The position numbers and the translations under genes were made by a program. Below are positions 16,710 through 25,939 of a stretch of 40,080 nucleotides of DNA, one piece after another (positions within the stretch are counted from its first letter, which is position 1; every line of letters starts with the position of its first letter). The stretch covers positions 3,437,501-3,477,580 of the forward strand of contig NZ_CP093337.1 in NCBI RefSeq assembly GCF_022637395.1, read 5' to 3'. The stretch comes from Shinella sp. H4-D48. Lineage in GTDB: Bacteria > Pseudomonadota > Alphaproteobacteria > Rhizobiales > Rhizobiaceae. The notes under the pieces were generated by a model. That model searched no databases. It saw only the letters and a program-made list of their open reading frames with translations, and was not told the origin of the DNA.

Positions 16710-17303
16710 ATGAGCCGCACCGCCAGCGTTTCGCGCAAGACGAACGAGACCTCCGTATCGGTCACCGTCAATATCGACGGCACCGGCACGTCGACCATTT
16801 CGACGGGCGTCGGTTTCTTCGATCATATGCTCGACCAGCTGTCGCGCCATTCGCTCATCGACATGGAGATCAAGACAGAGGGCGACCTGCATGTCGACGA
16901 TCATCACACTGTCGAGGACACCGGCATTGCCATCGGCCAGGCCATTGCGAAAGCGCTTGGCGACCGTCGCGGCATCACCCGCTACGCCTCGCTCGACCTT
17001 GCCATGGACGAGACGATGACACGCGCCGCGGTGGATGTCTCCGGCCGTCCCTTCCTCGTCTGGAACGTCGATTTCTCGGCGCCCAAGATCGGCACCTTCG
17101 ACACCGAGCTGGTGCGCGAGTTCTTCAACGCGCTTGCCCAGCACGCCGGCATCACGCTGCATATCCAGAACATCTACGGCGCAAACAACCATCATATCTC
17201 GGAGACGTGCTTCAAGGCCGTCGCGCGCGTGCTGCGCACCGCGACCGAGATCGATCCCCGCCAGGCGGGCCGCGTTCCCTCGACGAAGGGTTCGCTGGCC
17301 TGA
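16710..17303 (+). CDS. hisB: Imidazoleglycerol-phosphate dehydratase
   Basis: A 197-residue monofunctional HisB, which removes water from imidazoleglycerol phosphate to give imidazole-acetol phosphate in histidine synthesis. The metal-binding motifs [11 protein letters not shown] and NNHHISE are present, together with FFDHMLDQ near the N-terminus. The histidinol-phosphatase half of the enterobacterial fusion is absent, as normal outside enterobacteria. GGAGA lies before the ATG. It heads a run of histidine genes; a palindromic repeat begins three bases after its stop. Confidence 0.97.
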   Translation: MSRTASVSRKTNETSVSVTVNIDGTGTSTISTGVGFFDHMLDQLSRHSLIDMEIKTEGDLHVDDHHTVEDTGIAIGQAIAKALGDRRGITRYASLDLAMDETMTRAAVDVSGRPFLVWNVDFSAPKIGTFDTELVREFFNALAQHAGITLHIQNIYGANNHHISETCFKAVARVLRTATEIDPRQAGRVPSTKGSLA

Positions 17304-17305
17304 AA

Positions 17306-17349
17306 GCAATTCCAGCAAAAGTGTGAAGCGGTTTTGCATCCGGAATTGC
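17306..17349. repeat. Rhizobial palindromic repeat, copy B
   Basis: GCAATTCC (17306-17313) and GGAATTGC (17342-17349) are perfect outer arms; GCAAAA (17315-17320) and TTTTGC (17332-17337) are inner arms around GTGTGAAGCGG. It starts directly after the hisB stop and ends 26 bp before the next start. In the his transcript it would form a strong hairpin and could affect mRNA decay or read-through between hisB and the downstream genes. Confidence 0.75.
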
Positions 17350-17375
17350 GAAGCTAACAAAAGCCGGAGGCCGTC

Positions 17376-17846
17376 ATGGCCACATTCCTCGTTCTGATAC
17401 CGCCGGGTGCCCGCAGGGGCGATGAAAAGGCCAGGTTCGTGCGCGACCGCTTCTCCTGGGTCGCCTTTTTCCTGCCGTTCCTCTGGCTTGCCTGGCATCG
17501 CGCCTGGCTTGCCGCAGCTCTTGCCTTCGCCGTGCAGACGCTCGGCTCGGCCATCTCGGACCACCCCGTCTTTGGGCTTGCCGGGCTTGGCATCTGCCTT
17601 GCCAGCAGCCTCGTCGTCGCACTCGAAGGCCCCTCGATGGTCATTGCCGGCCTTGAGCGCAAAGGCTGGACGATCGATGCGGTGATCTCGGCCGAGGACC
17701 GCGCGACGGCGGAAGAAATCTACGACATGGAAACCCCGGCCGGCGAAACGGAGGCGCGCGACGGCGTGTCCCTGCCGGCCTCCGGAACCGCGACGCGCCC
17801 GCACGCCCCCATGCTCGGCCTCGTCGGTTTCAAGGAAGGACGCTAG
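17376..17846 (+). CDS. DUF2628 family membrane protein
   Basis: A 156-residue protein of the DUF2628 family, with unknown function. The N-terminal segment is soluble (about 1-25) and is followed by [29 protein letters not shown] hydrophobic helices and a second pair near residues 58-90, then a cytoplasmic-looking acidic tail rich in Glu and Ala. GGAGG precedes the ATG. It lies between hisB and hisH with only one base before hisH, so it is co-expressed with the histidine genes. This placement recurs in rhizobia from memory, but no histidine-related role is shown. Confidence 0.82.
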   Translation: MATFLVLIPPGARRGDEKARFVRDRFSWVAFFLPFLWLAWHRAWLAAALAFAVQTLGSAISDHPVFGLAGLGICLASSLVVALEGPSMVIAGLERKGWTIDAVISAEDRATAEEIYDMETPAGETEARDGVSLPASGTATRPHAPMLGLVGFKEGR

Positions 17847-17847
17847 A

Positions 17848-18489
17848 ATGCGCGTTGCAATCATCGATTACGGCTCGGGCAACCTGCGCTCGGCCACCAA
17901 GGCCTTCGAGCGCGCCGCCCGCGAGGCCGGCATCGACGCCGAGATCGACCTCACCGACAAAGCCGAGCGCGTGGCGTCCGCCGACCGCATCGTGCTGCCG
18001 GGCGTCGGCGCCTATGCCGATTGCCGCCGCGGCCTCGATGCCGTGCCCGGCATGGTCGAAGCGCTGCGCGAGGCGGTGGAGGCCAAGGCCCGCCCCTTCC
18101 TCGGCATCTGCGTGGGCATGCAGCTCATGTCGTCGCGTGGGCTGGAAAAGACCACAACGCAAGGCCTCGGCTGGATCAAGGGCGATGTGGTGCTGATGAC
18201 GCCGCGCGACCCCGACCTCAAGATCCCGCAGATCGGCTGGAACACGCTGGACCGCAAACGCGCGCATCCACTGTTCGAAGGCATCCCGGAAACGCTGCAC
18301 GCTTACTTCGTGCACTCCTATCACCTCGCTGCCGAAAACCCTGACGACGTGGTCGCGACCGTCGACTACGGCGGCCCGATGACCGCCTTCGTCGCCAACG
18401 GGAACAAGGCCGGCGCGCAGTTCCACCCGGAAAAGAGCCAGGCGCTCGGCCTGGCCCTCCTCACCAATTTCCTCCGCTGGAAGCCCTGA
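17848..18489 (+). CDS. hisH: Imidazole glycerol phosphate synthase, glutaminase subunit HisH
   Basis: A 213-residue class-I glutamine amidotransferase that releases ammonia from glutamine and channels it to HisF. Nucleophile Cys88 lies in GICVGMQLM, and the His193/Glu195 pair in FHPEKSQ. The opening is the usual [13 protein letters not shown], with the oxyanion-strand motif [14 protein letters not shown] upstream lies inside the end of the DUF2628 gene. HisH works as a heterodimer with HisF, encoded two genes downstream. Confidence 0.97.
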   Translation: MRVAIIDYGSGNLRSATKAFERAAREAGIDAEIDLTDKAERVASADRIVLPGVGAYADCRRGLDAVPGMVEALREAVEAKARPFLGICVGMQLMSSRGLEKTTTQGLGWIKGDVVLMTPRDPDLKIPQIGWNTLDRKRAHPLFEGIPETLHAYFVHSYHLAAENPDDVVATVDYGGPMTAFVANGNKAGAQFHPEKSQALGLALLTNFLRWKP

Positions 18490-18502
18490 ACTGGAAAACG
18501 CC

Positions 18503-19246
18503 ATGATCCTCTTTCCCGCCATCGACCTGAAAGACGGCCAGTGCGTTCGCCTGAAACTCGGCGACATGGAACAGGCCACCGTCTACAATCCCGACCCGGC
18601 CGCGCAGGCCAAAGCTTTCGAGGACCAGGGCTTCGAATGGCTGCACGTGGTCGACCTCAACGGCGCCTTTGCTGGTGAGAGCGTCAACGGCGCGGCCGTC
18701 GATGCTATCCTGAAGGCGACGAAGAACCCTGTACAGCTCGGCGGCGGCATCCGCACGCTCGACCATATCGAAAGCTGGTTGTCGCGCGGGCTCTCCCGCG
18801 TCATCCTCGGCACCGTGGCCGTGCGCGATCCCGCGCTCGTCATCGAGGCTTGCAAGGCGTTTCCGGGCAAGGTCGCCGTCGGCATCGACGCCAAGGGCGG
18901 CAAGGTGGCGGTCGAGGGCTGGGCGGAAGCCTCCGAACTCGGCGTCATCGAGCTTGCCAGGAAGTTCGAGGGCGCCGGCGTTGCCGCGATCATCTATACC
19001 GACATCGATCGCGACGGCATCCTGACCGGCATCAACTGGGCCTCCACGCTGGAACTGGCCGACGCCGTCTCCATTCCCGTCATCGCCTCGGGCGGCCTTG
19101 CCTCGATGGACGACATCCGCCGCCTCGTCGCCCCCGACGCCCGCAAGCTGGAAGGCGCGATTTCCGGCCGCGCGCTCTATGACGGCCGCATCGATCCGGC
19201 CGAAGCGCTGGCAACGATCCGCGCAGCACGGGGAGAAGCCGCATGA
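18503..19246 (+). CDS. hisA: ProFAR isomerase HisA
   Basis: A 247-residue (beta/alpha)8-barrel that isomerises ProFAR to PRFAR, the substrate of HisHF. Catalytic aspartates Asp8 (FPAIDLKDG) and Asp129 (VGIDAKGG) are present. Phosphate-binding loops are seen as LGGGIRT and [11 protein letters not shown]. The gap to hisH is 13 bp. Its TGA stop overlaps an ATG (ATGA) that would normally start hisF. Here that ATG opens a short mini-ORF instead, and the true hisF begins 110 bp later. Confidence 0.97.
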   Translation: MILFPAIDLKDGQCVRLKLGDMEQATVYNPDPAAQAKAFEDQGFEWLHVVDLNGAFAGESVNGAAVDAILKATKNPVQLGGGIRTLDHIESWLSRGLSRVILGTVAVRDPALVIEACKAFPGKVAVGIDAKGGKVAVEGWAEASELGVIELARKFEGAGVAAIIYTDIDRDGILTGINWASTLELADAVSIPVIASGGLASMDDIRRLVAPDARKLEGAISGRALYDGRIDPAEALATIRAARGEAA

Positions 19247-19356
19247 CCCTCAAGGCCCGCGTTATCCCCTGTCTCGACGTGAAGGACAGCCCGCGACGCC
19301 CGCAGCCGCAGAGCGGCGAGGACGCGCAAAACGAAAAGATGGAGGCCGTCCTTTGA
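19243..19356 (+). pseudogene. 37-codon mini-ORF duplicating the hisF 5' end
   Basis: Starting at the ATG that overlaps the hisA stop, with GGGGAG at a suitable distance, this frame encodes [15 protein letters not shown] followed by 22 unrelated residues and a TGA. The first 15 residues equal the HisF N-terminus exactly. Against the real hisF 5' end (19353-19397) the two copies differ in the start codon (ATG versus TTG) and in six further codons, every one synonymous. The stop overlaps the hisF TTG start (TTGA). It looks like a partial duplication that has become a translated leader. The peptide is too short to be a HisF domain. Confidence 0.75.
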
Positions 19357-20129
19357 CCCTTAAGGCCCGCGTTATTCCCTGCTTGGATGTAAAGGACGGC
19401 CGCGTCGTCAAGGGCGTCAGCTTCCTCAATCTGGTCGATGCCGGCGATCCCGTCGAATCGGCCAAGGTCTATGATGCCGCCGGCGCAGACGAGCTGTGCT
19501 TCCTCGACATCACGGCCTCCTCAGACAACCGCGACACGATCTTCGATGTCGTGGCCCGCACGGCCGATCATTGTTTCATGCCGCTCACCGTCGGCGGCGG
19601 CGTGCGCTCGGTCGCCGATATCCGCAAGCTTCTGCTGGCCGGCGCAGACAAGGTCTCGATCAACTCGGCCGCCGTCTCCAATCCGGATTTCGTGGCCGAG
19701 GCCGCCGACAAGTTCGGCAACCAGTGCATCGTCGTCTCCATCGATTCGAAGAAGGTCTCGGCCGAGGGCGAGGAAGACCGCTGGGAAATCTTCACCCATG
19801 GCGGTCGCCAGCCGACAGGCATCGACGCCGTGGCCTTTGCGGAAAAGATGGTGGAGCGCGGCGCGGGCGAGCTGCTGCTGACCTCCATGGACCGCGACGG
19901 CCAAAAGGGTGGCTATGACATCGCGCTGACCCGCACCATCGCCGACCGCGTTTCCGTGCCGGTCATCGCATCGGGTGGCGTCGGCACGCTGGATCATCTC
20001 GTCGAGGGCGTGCGCGACGGCCATGCGACGGCGGTGCTCGCCGCATCCATCTTCCACTTCGGCACCTATACGGTCGGCGAAGCCAAGCGCTACATGGCCG
20101 AGCATGGCATCGCCATGCGGCTGGACTGA
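19353..20129 (+). CDS. hisF: Imidazole glycerol phosphate synthase, cyclase subunit HisF
   Basis: A 258-residue (beta/alpha)8-barrel that uses ammonia from HisH and PRFAR to form imidazoleglycerol phosphate and AICAR. Catalytic Asp12 ([14 protein letters not shown]) and Asp131 (VSIDSKK) are present, with phosphate loops VGGGVRS and IASGGVG. The start is the TTG at 19353: GGAGG lies 7 bases upstream at 19341-19345, and the resulting protein has the exact family N-terminus. This rare start is next to a duplicate of its own 5' end, so the ordinary hisA-hisF ATGA coupling has been replaced by hisA-mini-ORF-hisF coupling. Confidence 0.96.
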   Translation: MTLKARVIPCLDVKDGRVVKGVSFLNLVDAGDPVESAKVYDAAGADELCFLDITASSDNRDTIFDVVARTADHCFMPLTVGGGVRSVADIRKLLLAGADKVSINSAAVSNPDFVAEAADKFGNQCIVVSIDSKKVSAEGEEDRWEIFTHGGRQPTGIDAVAFAEKMVERGAGELLLTSMDRDGQKGGYDIALTRTIADRVSVPVIASGGVGTLDHLVEGVRDGHATAVLAASIFHFGTYTVGEAKRYMAEHGIAMRLD

Positions 20130-20139
20130 GGAGGTCCCG

Positions 20140-20460
20140 ATGAGCAGCTTCACCCTTGCCGATCTCGTCGAGATCGTCGATGCCCGTGCCAAGGCCGATC
20201 CATCGGAAAGCTGGACGGCCAAGCTCGTGGCGGCCGGGCAGCCGAAAGCGGCGAAAAAACTTGGCGAAGAGGCGGTCGAGACCGTGATTGCAGCGATCGA
20301 GGGCGACAAGGCCGCGCTGACCAGCGAGGCGGCCGATCTGCTCTATCACCTGATGGTCGTCTTGAAAATCGGCGGCGTGGCGCTACAAGATGTGCTGGGG
20401 GAGCTGGAGAGGCGCACAGGCCAGTCCGGCCTAGCGGAAAAGGCCAGCCGGAAGAATTGA
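20140..20460 (+). CDS. hisE: Phosphoribosyl-ATP pyrophosphatase HisE
   Basis: A 106-residue all-alpha pyrophosphatase that hydrolyses phosphoribosyl-ATP to phosphoribosyl-AMP, the second step of histidine synthesis. It has the [14 protein letters not shown] and [13 protein letters not shown] helices carrying the metal-binding acidic residues of the MazG-like fold. It is separate from HisI, as is usual in alphaproteobacteria. GAGG precedes the ATG, 10 bp after the hisF stop. Its TGA shares one base with the coaA ATG. Confidence 0.95.
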   Translation: MSSFTLADLVEIVDARAKADPSESWTAKLVAAGQPKAAKKLGEEAVETVIAAIEGDKAALTSEAADLLYHLMVVLKIGGVALQDVLGELERRTGQSGLAEKASRKN

Positions 20461-21455
20461 TGATCCAGGCAGCGCGCGACAAGGACCAGCCGGATATTCC
20501 GGATGATTTCGGCAACCGGAATTATTCGCCGTATCGGTTCTTCCCGGTGGAGGAATGGGCACGGTTCCGTGCCGATACACCGCTGACGCTGACGGCCGAC
20601 GAAGTCCAGCGCCTGCGGTCGCTGAACGACCCGATCGATCTCGATGAAGTCCGGCGCATCTATCTCTCGCTGTCGCGCCTCCTGTCGGCCCATGTCGAAT
20701 CCTCGCAGATGCTGTTTGAGCAGCGCAAGCGGTTCCTGGCGCTGTCGAACGAGGCGAAGACACCCTTCGTCATCGGCATTGCCGGCTCGGTCGCGGTCGG
20801 CAAGTCGACCACGGCGCGTATCCTGAAGGAACTGCTGTCGCGCTGGCCGTCGAGCCCGAAGGTGGATCTCGTGACCACGGACGGCTTTCTCTATCCGAAC
20901 GCCGTGCTGAGCCGTGAAAACCTGATGGAGCGCAAGGGTTTTCCGGAGAGCTACGATACCGGCGCGCTCCTGCGCTTCCTGTCGGCGATCAAGGCCGGCA
21001 AGCCGAACGTGCCGGCGCCGATGTATTCGCACCTCACCTACGACGTCCTTCCGAACGCCTTCCGCGCCGTCGACCGGCCGGATATCCTGATCTTCGAGGG
21101 CATCAATGTCCTGCAATCGCGCAACCTGCCGGCCGATGGCAAGGTCGTGCCGATGGTGTCCGACTTCTTCGACTTCTCGATCTATATCGATGCGGAGGAA
21201 AGCCTGATCCACAGCTGGTATGTCGAGCGCTTCATGCGGCTGCGCGACACCGCCTTCCAGAACCCGGATTCCTACTTCCACCGCTATGCGCGGATCAGCG
21301 AAGCCGATGCGCTGACCATCGCCGAAGGGCTCTGGCACAACATCAACCTTAAGAACCTGCACCAGAACATCCTGCCGACGCGCCCGCGTGCCGACCTCAT
21401 CCTGCAGAAGGGCGAGAACCACCTCATCGAGACGGTTGCGCTGCGCAAGCTTTAG
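20460..21455 (+). CDS. coaA: Pantothenate kinase type I
   Basis: A 331-residue prokaryotic type I pantothenate kinase (the first, feedback-regulated step of CoA synthesis). The P-loop GSVAVGKST with Lys115 is diagnostic, preceded by FVIGIA. Further family segments are [13 protein letters not shown], the YDVLPN stretch, IFEGINVLQ and the [10 protein letters not shown]-terminus. The start ATG overlaps the hisE stop by one base (TGATG), so translation is coupled to the histidine genes. GGAAG lies 6 bases upstream. It is the last rightward gene before alkB on the opposite strand; the 20-bp gap has no visible terminator. Confidence 0.96.
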   Translation: MIQAARDKDQPDIPDDFGNRNYSPYRFFPVEEWARFRADTPLTLTADEVQRLRSLNDPIDLDEVRRIYLSLSRLLSAHVESSQMLFEQRKRFLALSNEAKTPFVIGIAGSVAVGKSTTARILKELLSRWPSSPKVDLVTTDGFLYPNAVLSRENLMERKGFPESYDTGALLRFLSAIKAGKPNVPAPMYSHLTYDVLPNAFRAVDRPDILIFEGINVLQSRNLPADGKVVPMVSDFFDFSIYIDAEESLIHSWYVERFMRLRDTAFQNPDSYFHRYARISEADALTIAEGLWHNINLKNLHQNILPTRPRADLILQKGENHLIETVALRKL

Positions 21456-21475
21456 CCGGATTCAAAGCATTGCTC

Positions 21476-22099
21476 TTAAGGATTCACGCGACGGAGCGTC
21501 AGGTTGATGCGCCCGGGATTGCGCAGCAGCGTGGATGTGCCGGGATAGATCCGGTCGACGCCATGGAAGATCAGCCGGCTTTCGCCCCCGAACAAGAAGA
21601 CGTCGCCGCTCGACAGCCGGAACGAGCGCGTGGGATCGCTGCGGGAGGTGCCGCCGATGCGAAACAGGCACTGGTCGCCGAGCGAAACGGAGACGACAGG
21701 TGCGGCGAAATCGGTCTCGTCGCGATCCTGATGCAGGCCCATCTTCGCCTCAGGGTCATAGAAATTCACGAGGCAGGCCTCGGGCGGCCTTGCGAAGCCG
21801 GAAACCGCATCCCACAGGGCCAGAAGCGTCTCCGGAATGGCCGGCCAGGGACGGCCCGTTTCCGGGTGGGTGGACTGGTAGCGGTAGCCGTTGTCCTTGT
21901 CCGTCACCCAGCCCAGCCCGCCGCAATTGGTCATGCGGACGGACATCGCCTTGCCGGTCTTCGGCATGCGCGGCACGTAAAGCGGCGCTTCGACAACGAC
22001 CTGCCGGATGGCGGCCACGAGGGCTTCCTGCGCCGGGCGATCGAAATAATCAGGGAAATAGCGCAACCCCGGTGCGAGGTCGTGCCCCGTCTCCGTCAC
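21476..22099 (-). CDS. alkB: AlkB family alpha-ketoglutarate-dependent DNA dealkylase
   Basis: A 207-residue Fe(II)/2-oxoglutarate dioxygenase that removes methyl groups oxidatively from 1-methyladenine and 3-methylcytosine in DNA. The iron triad is visible as His123 and Asp125 (GLHQDRDE) and His179 (IFHGVDRI). The 2-oxoglutarate-binding arginines lie in RINLTLRRV, and NFYDPEAKMG is the usual lead-in. The start is a GTG at 22099, one base past the stop of the BON-LysM gene, with GGAGA 8 bases upstream. Longer frames into that gene give an unrelated arginine/cysteine-rich extension. No Ada box or methyltransferase gene is nearby. Confidence 0.93.
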   Translation of the reverse strand: MTETGHDLAPGLRYFPDYFDRPAQEALVAAIRQVVVEAPLYVPRMPKTGKAMSVRMTNCGGLGWVTDKDNGYRYQSTHPETGRPWPAIPETLLALWDAVSGFARPPEACLVNFYDPEAKMGLHQDRDETDFAAPVVSVSLGDQCLFRIGGTSRSDPTRSFRLSSGDVFLFGGESRLIFHGVDRIYPGTSTLLRNPGRINLTLRRVNP

Positions 22100-22100
22100 A

Positions 22101-22559
22101 TCAGGTCTCCGACAGGTCCGGGATGCGCAGCACCTGGCCGGGATAGATTTTGTCCGGATGGGACAGCATCGGCCGGTTGGCATCGAAGATCACGGTGTGC
22201 TTGGCGCCCTTGCCCTTGCCGTACTGGGCTTCGGCAATCTTCCAGAGGTTGTCGCCCTTCTTGACCGTGTAGAAGACCGGCTCCCTGGCGGGCGCGGAGG
22301 ACACGGCGAGGCCTTCCGTATCGACCTTAGAGACGCCCAGCGTGTTGCCGACGGCGACGATGGCTTTCTCGAACACGGCCTGGTCTGCGACGCTGCCCTT
22401 CAGGACGACCTTGTCGTCGACAACCTCGACCTGCACCGCATCGGTGCCGAGGCCGTGCGATTCCAGTTCCTTCTTCACCGCCTCGGCATCCGGCGCATCG
22501 TCGTCACCGCCGATGCCCAGCTTCTTGCCCGCGTTCTTGATAAAGCTGAAAAGACCCAT
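22101..22559 (-). CDS. kbp: BON-LysM protein, Kbp/YgaU type
   Basis: A 152-residue cytoplasmic protein with no signal peptide. A short lysine-containing head is followed by a BON domain (about 27-90, with VEVVDDKVVLKGSVADQAV) and a LysM domain (about 96-148, VFYTVKKGDNLWKIAEAQYG...GQVLRIPDL). The arrangement equals E. coli Kbp (YgaU), a potassium-binding protein. GGGAGG precedes the ATG. AlkB follows with one base between, so the two are translated together. Potassium binding here is inferred from family membership. Confidence 0.92.
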   Translation of the reverse strand: MGLFSFIKNAGKKLGIGGDDDAPDAEAVKKELESHGLGTDAVQVEVVDDKVVLKGSVADQAVFEKAIVAVGNTLGVSKVDTEGLAVSSAPAREPVFYTVKKGDNLWKIAEAQYGKGKGAKHTVIFDANRPMLSHPDKIYPGQVLRIPDLSET

Positions 22560-22655
22560 GTGTTTACCTCCCGTTTTCAGCCGAATTAAGCAGACCCTTC
22601 CGGCAAAGGGAAGGAATTGTTTTCTTCAAACCGATAAACGGCCAAGTTGCGGCCG

Positions 22656-23090
22656 TCACTCGCCATCCGGCCGGGCACGCATGCGCTTGACGTCGGAGCG
22701 GCCTGATTTTGCCTTGAGACGGCGCTCGATCGAGCCTTTCGTCGGCTTCGTCTTGCGCCGGGGCGGAGGCGGCGGTTCGGCGGCCTTGAGAATCAGTTCT
22801 TTCAGCCGCTCTCGCGCATCCTCACGATTGCGCTCCTGGCTGCGAAAGCGACTGGCCTCGATCATCAGAACGCCGTCCTTGGAAACCCTGCGGCCGGCGA
22901 GCTTCAGCGCATTGGCCTTCACCCGTTCGTTGAGCGCGGGCGAGTTGCGCAGGTCGTAGAACAGCTGGACGGCGGTCGAGACCTTGTTGACGTTCTGCCC
23001 GCCCGGGCCGCCAGCCAGCACGAACTGCTCGGTCAGTTCCCAGCCCGCAATAGTGATCGTGTTGCTGATATAGAGGGGATCGCTGGCCAT
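22656..23090 (-). CDS. arfB: Alternative ribosome-rescue factor ArfB
   Basis: A 144-residue peptidyl-tRNA hydrolase of the ArfB (YaeJ) type, which releases nascent chains from ribosomes stalled without a stop codon. The catalytic GGQ is at 30-32 in AGGPGGQNVNK. The basic tail (RRKTKPTKGSIERRLKAKSGRSDVKRMR) that enters the empty mRNA channel is present, and it separates ArfB from ordinary release factors. It lies downstream of pckA behind a terminator and 96 bp upstream of the BON-LysM gene. Confidence 0.95.
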   Translation of the reverse strand: MASDPLYISNTITIAGWELTEQFVLAGGPGGQNVNKVSTAVQLFYDLRNSPALNERVKANALKLAGRRVSKDGVLMIEASRFRSQERNREDARERLKELILKAAEPPPPPRRKTKPTKGSIERRLKAKSGRSDVKRMRARPDGE

Positions 23091-23156
23091 GAGAGTTCCT
23101 TTCCACGCCGTTGTAACGGCGGGACCGGGAAACGGAAAGCCATTTGCAGCAACGAA

Positions 23157-23181
23157 AAACCCGGCCTTGCGGGCCGGGTTT
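23157..23181 (-). terminator. Intrinsic terminator after pckA
   Basis: Read on the minus strand, AAACCCGGCC and GGCCGGGTTT form a perfect 10-bp stem with a 5-nt loop, beginning 26 bp after the pckA stop. The descending side continues into TTTTT at 23155-23159. Confidence 0.88.
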
Positions 23182-23207
23182 CACGTGAATCATCGTTTGT
23201 CGCAAGC

Positions 23208-24818
23208 CTATTCGGCGGCGACCTTCAGGCCTGGAGCGGCATCGCGCACGCTGCCATCGACCTGATCCTCGAATTTCTCGAAGTTCGCCACGAACATGTC
23301 GACCAGCTTCTGGGCCTGCTTGTCGTAGGCGGGGCCGTTCGACCAGGTCGAGCGCGGATCGAGGATCTTCGTGTCGACGCCCGGCACCGAGACGGGCACC
23401 TGGAAGCCGAAATTGTCGTCGCGGCGGAAGAGCGCATCCTTCAGCGAACCGTCGAGGGCAGCGGCGAGCAGCGTGCGGGTCGCCTTGATCGGCATACGAC
23501 GGCCTTCGCCATAGGCACCGCCGGTCCAGCCGGTATTTACCAGCCAGCAATCAACACCGTGCTCGGCGATCAGTTCCTTGAGCAGGTTGCCGTAAACCGT
23601 GGGATGACGCGGCATGAAGGGCGCACCGAAGCAGGTCGAGAAGGTGGCTTCCGGTTCGGTCACGCCACGCTCCGTGCCGGCAACCTTGGCGGTGTAGCCG
23701 GACAGGAAGTGGTACATGGCCTGATCGGGCGTCAGACGGGCGATCGGCGGCATGACGCCGAAGGCATCGGCCGTCAGCATAATGATCGTCTTCGGGTGCG
23801 GCGCACGGCCGGTATCGCTGGCATTCGGAATGAAATGCAGCGGGTAGGCGCAGCGCGTGTTTTCTGTCAGCGAGCCGTCGTTGAAGTCAGGCACGCCGTT
23901 GGCATCGAGCACGACGTTTTCCAGAACGGTGCCGAAACGCTGCGTCGTCGCATGAATCTCCGGCTCGGCTTCTGCCGACAGGCGGATGGTCTTGGCGTAG
24001 CAGCCGCCTTCGAAGTTGAATATGCCGTTCTCGCCCCAGCCGTGCTCGTCATCGCCGATCAGCGTGCGATTCGGGTCGGCGGAAAGCGTGGTCTTGCCGG
24101 TGCCCGACAGGCCGAAGAAGACGGCAGCGTCGCCATCGGGGTCGACATTGGCCGAGCAATGCATCGGCATGACTTTTTCCGACGGCAGCAGCCAGTTGAG
24201 CACCGTGAAGACCGACTTCTTCATTTCGCCGGCATAATAGGTGCCCGCGATCAGAACGATGCCGCGCGTCAGGTCGCAGGCAATCATGGTTTCCGTGCGC
24301 GCGCCGTGGCGGGCCGGGTCTGCCTTGAAGGTCGGCAGGTCGATGATGGTCAGCTTCGGCGCGAAACCCGAGAGATCCTTCTCTTCCGGACGGATGAGCA
24401 GGTTACGGATAAACAGCGAATGCCAAGCCAATTCCGTCACAACGCGGGTCGGCAGCGCGTAATCGGCATCGGCACCGCCGATCAGATCCTGCACGAAGAG
24501 GTCGCGACCGCTCGCATGGGCCAGCATATCGGCGTGAAGCGCATCGAAATGCTCGCGCGACACGGCCTTGTTGTTATCCCACCAGATGGCGCCTTCGGTG
24601 TTTTCGTCGCGCACGACGAACTTGTCCTTGGGCGAACGGCCGGTGTGCTGGCCGGTCAATGCGCGCAACGCGCCGTGGGCGGTCTTGACCGCCTCGCCAC
24701 GGCCGAGCGCTTCCTCATAAAGCGCTTCGGCTGCAAAGTTGTACCGGACCGTGCCGTTTGTATGGATACCCATCGCGGTAAGCCCCAGCGCGGGGTTGCG
24801 AACGCCAAGTTCCTGCAT
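23208..24818 (-). CDS. pckA: Phosphoenolpyruvate carboxykinase (ATP)
   Basis: A 536-residue ATP-dependent PEP carboxykinase, converting oxaloacetate to PEP in gluconeogenesis, essential for growth of rhizobia on C4-dicarboxylates. The PEPCK-specific P-loop GLSGTGKT is at 236-243, and the kinase-2 region follows ([21 protein letters not shown]). The signature ELTENTR-like segment ([19 protein letters not shown]) and C-terminal [15 protein letters not shown] are intact. GGAGG lies about 10 bases before the ATG. It is transcribed divergently from chvI; this pairing is a stable rhizobial arrangement, and ChvI or catabolic regulators may act in the shared gap. Confidence 0.98.
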   Translation of the reverse strand: MQELGVRNPALGLTAMGIHTNGTVRYNFAAEALYEEALGRGEAVKTAHGALRALTGQHTGRSPKDKFVVRDENTEGAIWWDNNKAVSREHFDALHADMLAHASGRDLFVQDLIGGADADYALPTRVVTELAWHSLFIRNLLIRPEEKDLSGFAPKLTIIDLPTFKADPARHGARTETMIACDLTRGIVLIAGTYYAGEMKKSVFTVLNWLLPSEKVMPMHCSANVDPDGDAAVFFGLSGTGKTTLSADPNRTLIGDDEHGWGENGIFNFEGGCYAKTIRLSAEAEPEIHATTQRFGTVLENVVLDANGVPDFNDGSLTENTRCAYPLHFIPNASDTGRAPHPKTIIMLTADAFGVMPPIARLTPDQAMYHFLSGYTAKVAGTERGVTEPEATFSTCFGAPFMPRHPTVYGNLLKELIAEHGVDCWLVNTGWTGGAYGEGRRMPIKATRTLLAAALDGSLKDALFRRDDNFGFQVPVSVPGVDTKILDPRSTWSNGPAYDKQAQKLVDMFVANFEKFEDQVDGSVRDAAPGLKVAAE

Positions 24819-25132
24819 GGTCCAGCTTTCCTCCGTGGACGAAGACGCAAGGTCAATCTGGGCGGAACCTAATATGCGACTGTCACAAAGGCAAGCAGTG
24901 AATCGAAATTAGGCAATGATATCAAATAATTAATCGATTTAAATCTTTGTACTACTTTTTTAATCGTTTGAATAATCGATTTAAAAATGATTCGAAAAGC
25001 CGCCGCCGAACGTCACCCTTTATCTTTGCCACAATTTGTTCCACCTTTATCCTCACAGAGGCGCATCACTTACCAGGACAGGAACTCGATCCGAGGTCGG
25101 GAAAGGCGCTCATGACTATGGAGACCAGCAAG
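24819..25132. promoter_or_regulatory. pckA-chvI divergent regulatory region with phased repeats
   Basis: This 314-bp gap holds a markedly AT-rich core (about 24910-25000). TAATCGATTTAAA occurs perfectly at 24931-24943 and again at 24973-24985, an offset of 42 bp, or four helical turns. TAATCGTTTGAA at 24961-24972 is a degenerate third copy, adjoining the second. The repeats lie 150-200 bp from the chvI start and 110-170 bp from the pckA start. A cooperative DNA-binding protein acting on one or both promoters would explain the spacing. Confidence 0.5.
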
Positions 25133-25864
25133 ATGCAAACGATCGCACTCGTCGACGACGACCGGAATATTCTGACATCCGTGTCGATCGCGCTTGAGGC
25201 GGAAGGATACAAGGTTGAGACCTATACGGACGGCGCCTCCGCGCTCGACGGCCTTCTCGCCCGCCCCCCGCAGCTTGCAATCTTCGACATCAAGATGCCC
25301 CGCATGGACGGCATGGAGCTTCTGCGACGGCTGCGCCAGAAATCCGACATCCCGGTGATCTTCCTCACCTCCAAGGATGAGGAGATCGATGAGCTGTTCG
25401 GTCTCAAGATGGGCGCGGACGACTTCATCACCAAGCCGTTCTCCCAGCGTCTGCTGGTCGAGCGCGTCAAGGCGATCCTGCGCCGCTCCTCCAACCGCGA
25501 GGCCGCCGCATCGGCCGGCGCAGCCGGCAATGCTGCCAAGGCTGGCGAGATCGCCGCCCGTTCGCTGGAGCGCGGCCAGCTGGTCATGGACCAGGAGCGC
25601 CACACCTGCACCTGGAAGGGCGAGCCGGTGACGCTGACCGTCACGGAATTCCTCATCCTGCATTCGCTTGCCCAGCGCCCCGGCGTGGTGAAGAGCCGCG
25701 ATTCGCTGATGGACGCCGCCTATGACGAGCAGGTCTATGTCGACGACCGCACCATCGACAGCCACATCAAGCGACTTCGCAAGAAGTTCAAGATGGTCGA
25801 CACCGACTTCGACATGATCGAGACGCTGTACGGCGTCGGCTACCGCTTCCGCGAGGCAGCGTAA
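25133..25864 (+). CDS. chvI: Response regulator ChvI
   Basis: A 243-residue OmpR-type regulator, partner of ChvG, controlling acid/envelope-stress, exopolysaccharide and virulence or symbiosis genes in Rhizobiaceae. The receiver domain begins directly [12 protein letters not shown], with phosphoacceptor Asp52 ([11 protein letters not shown]) and Lys in FITKPFS. A short Ala-rich linker precedes a winged-helix domain ([35 protein letters not shown]). I chose 25133: GGAG lies 9 bases upstream and the protein then has the canonical N-terminus. In-frame ATGs at 25112 and 25118 and a long upstream extension are possible but atypical. chvG follows after 75 bp. Confidence 0.96.
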   Translation: MQTIALVDDDRNILTSVSIALEAEGYKVETYTDGASALDGLLARPPQLAIFDIKMPRMDGMELLRRLRQKSDIPVIFLTSKDEEIDELFGLKMGADDFITKPFSQRLLVERVKAILRRSSNREAAASAGAAGNAAKAGEIAARSLERGQLVMDQERHTCTWKGEPVTLTVTEFLILHSLAQRPGVVKSRDSLMDAAYDEQVYVDDRTIDSHIKRLRKKFKMVDTDFDMIETLYGVGYRFREAA

Positions 25865-25939
25865 GGCGCGATTTCGCTTGCATGAACCGCGGCGGCAATG
25901 GCATGCCGCGGTCGGCTGCGAAATGGCTCGAAAGGATGG

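Noticed and set aside
16259-17326. Long open frame reading through the pre-hisB gap into hisB in another frame
   Set aside because: Its second half is only the out-of-frame translation of hisB, and the first half is Arg/Pro-rich with no ribosome-binding site.
24947-25132. 62-residue N-terminal extension of ChvI
   Set aside because: It runs through the AT-rich promoter repeats, whereas [10 protein letters not shown] at 25133 is the normal ChvI N-terminus and has an SD.
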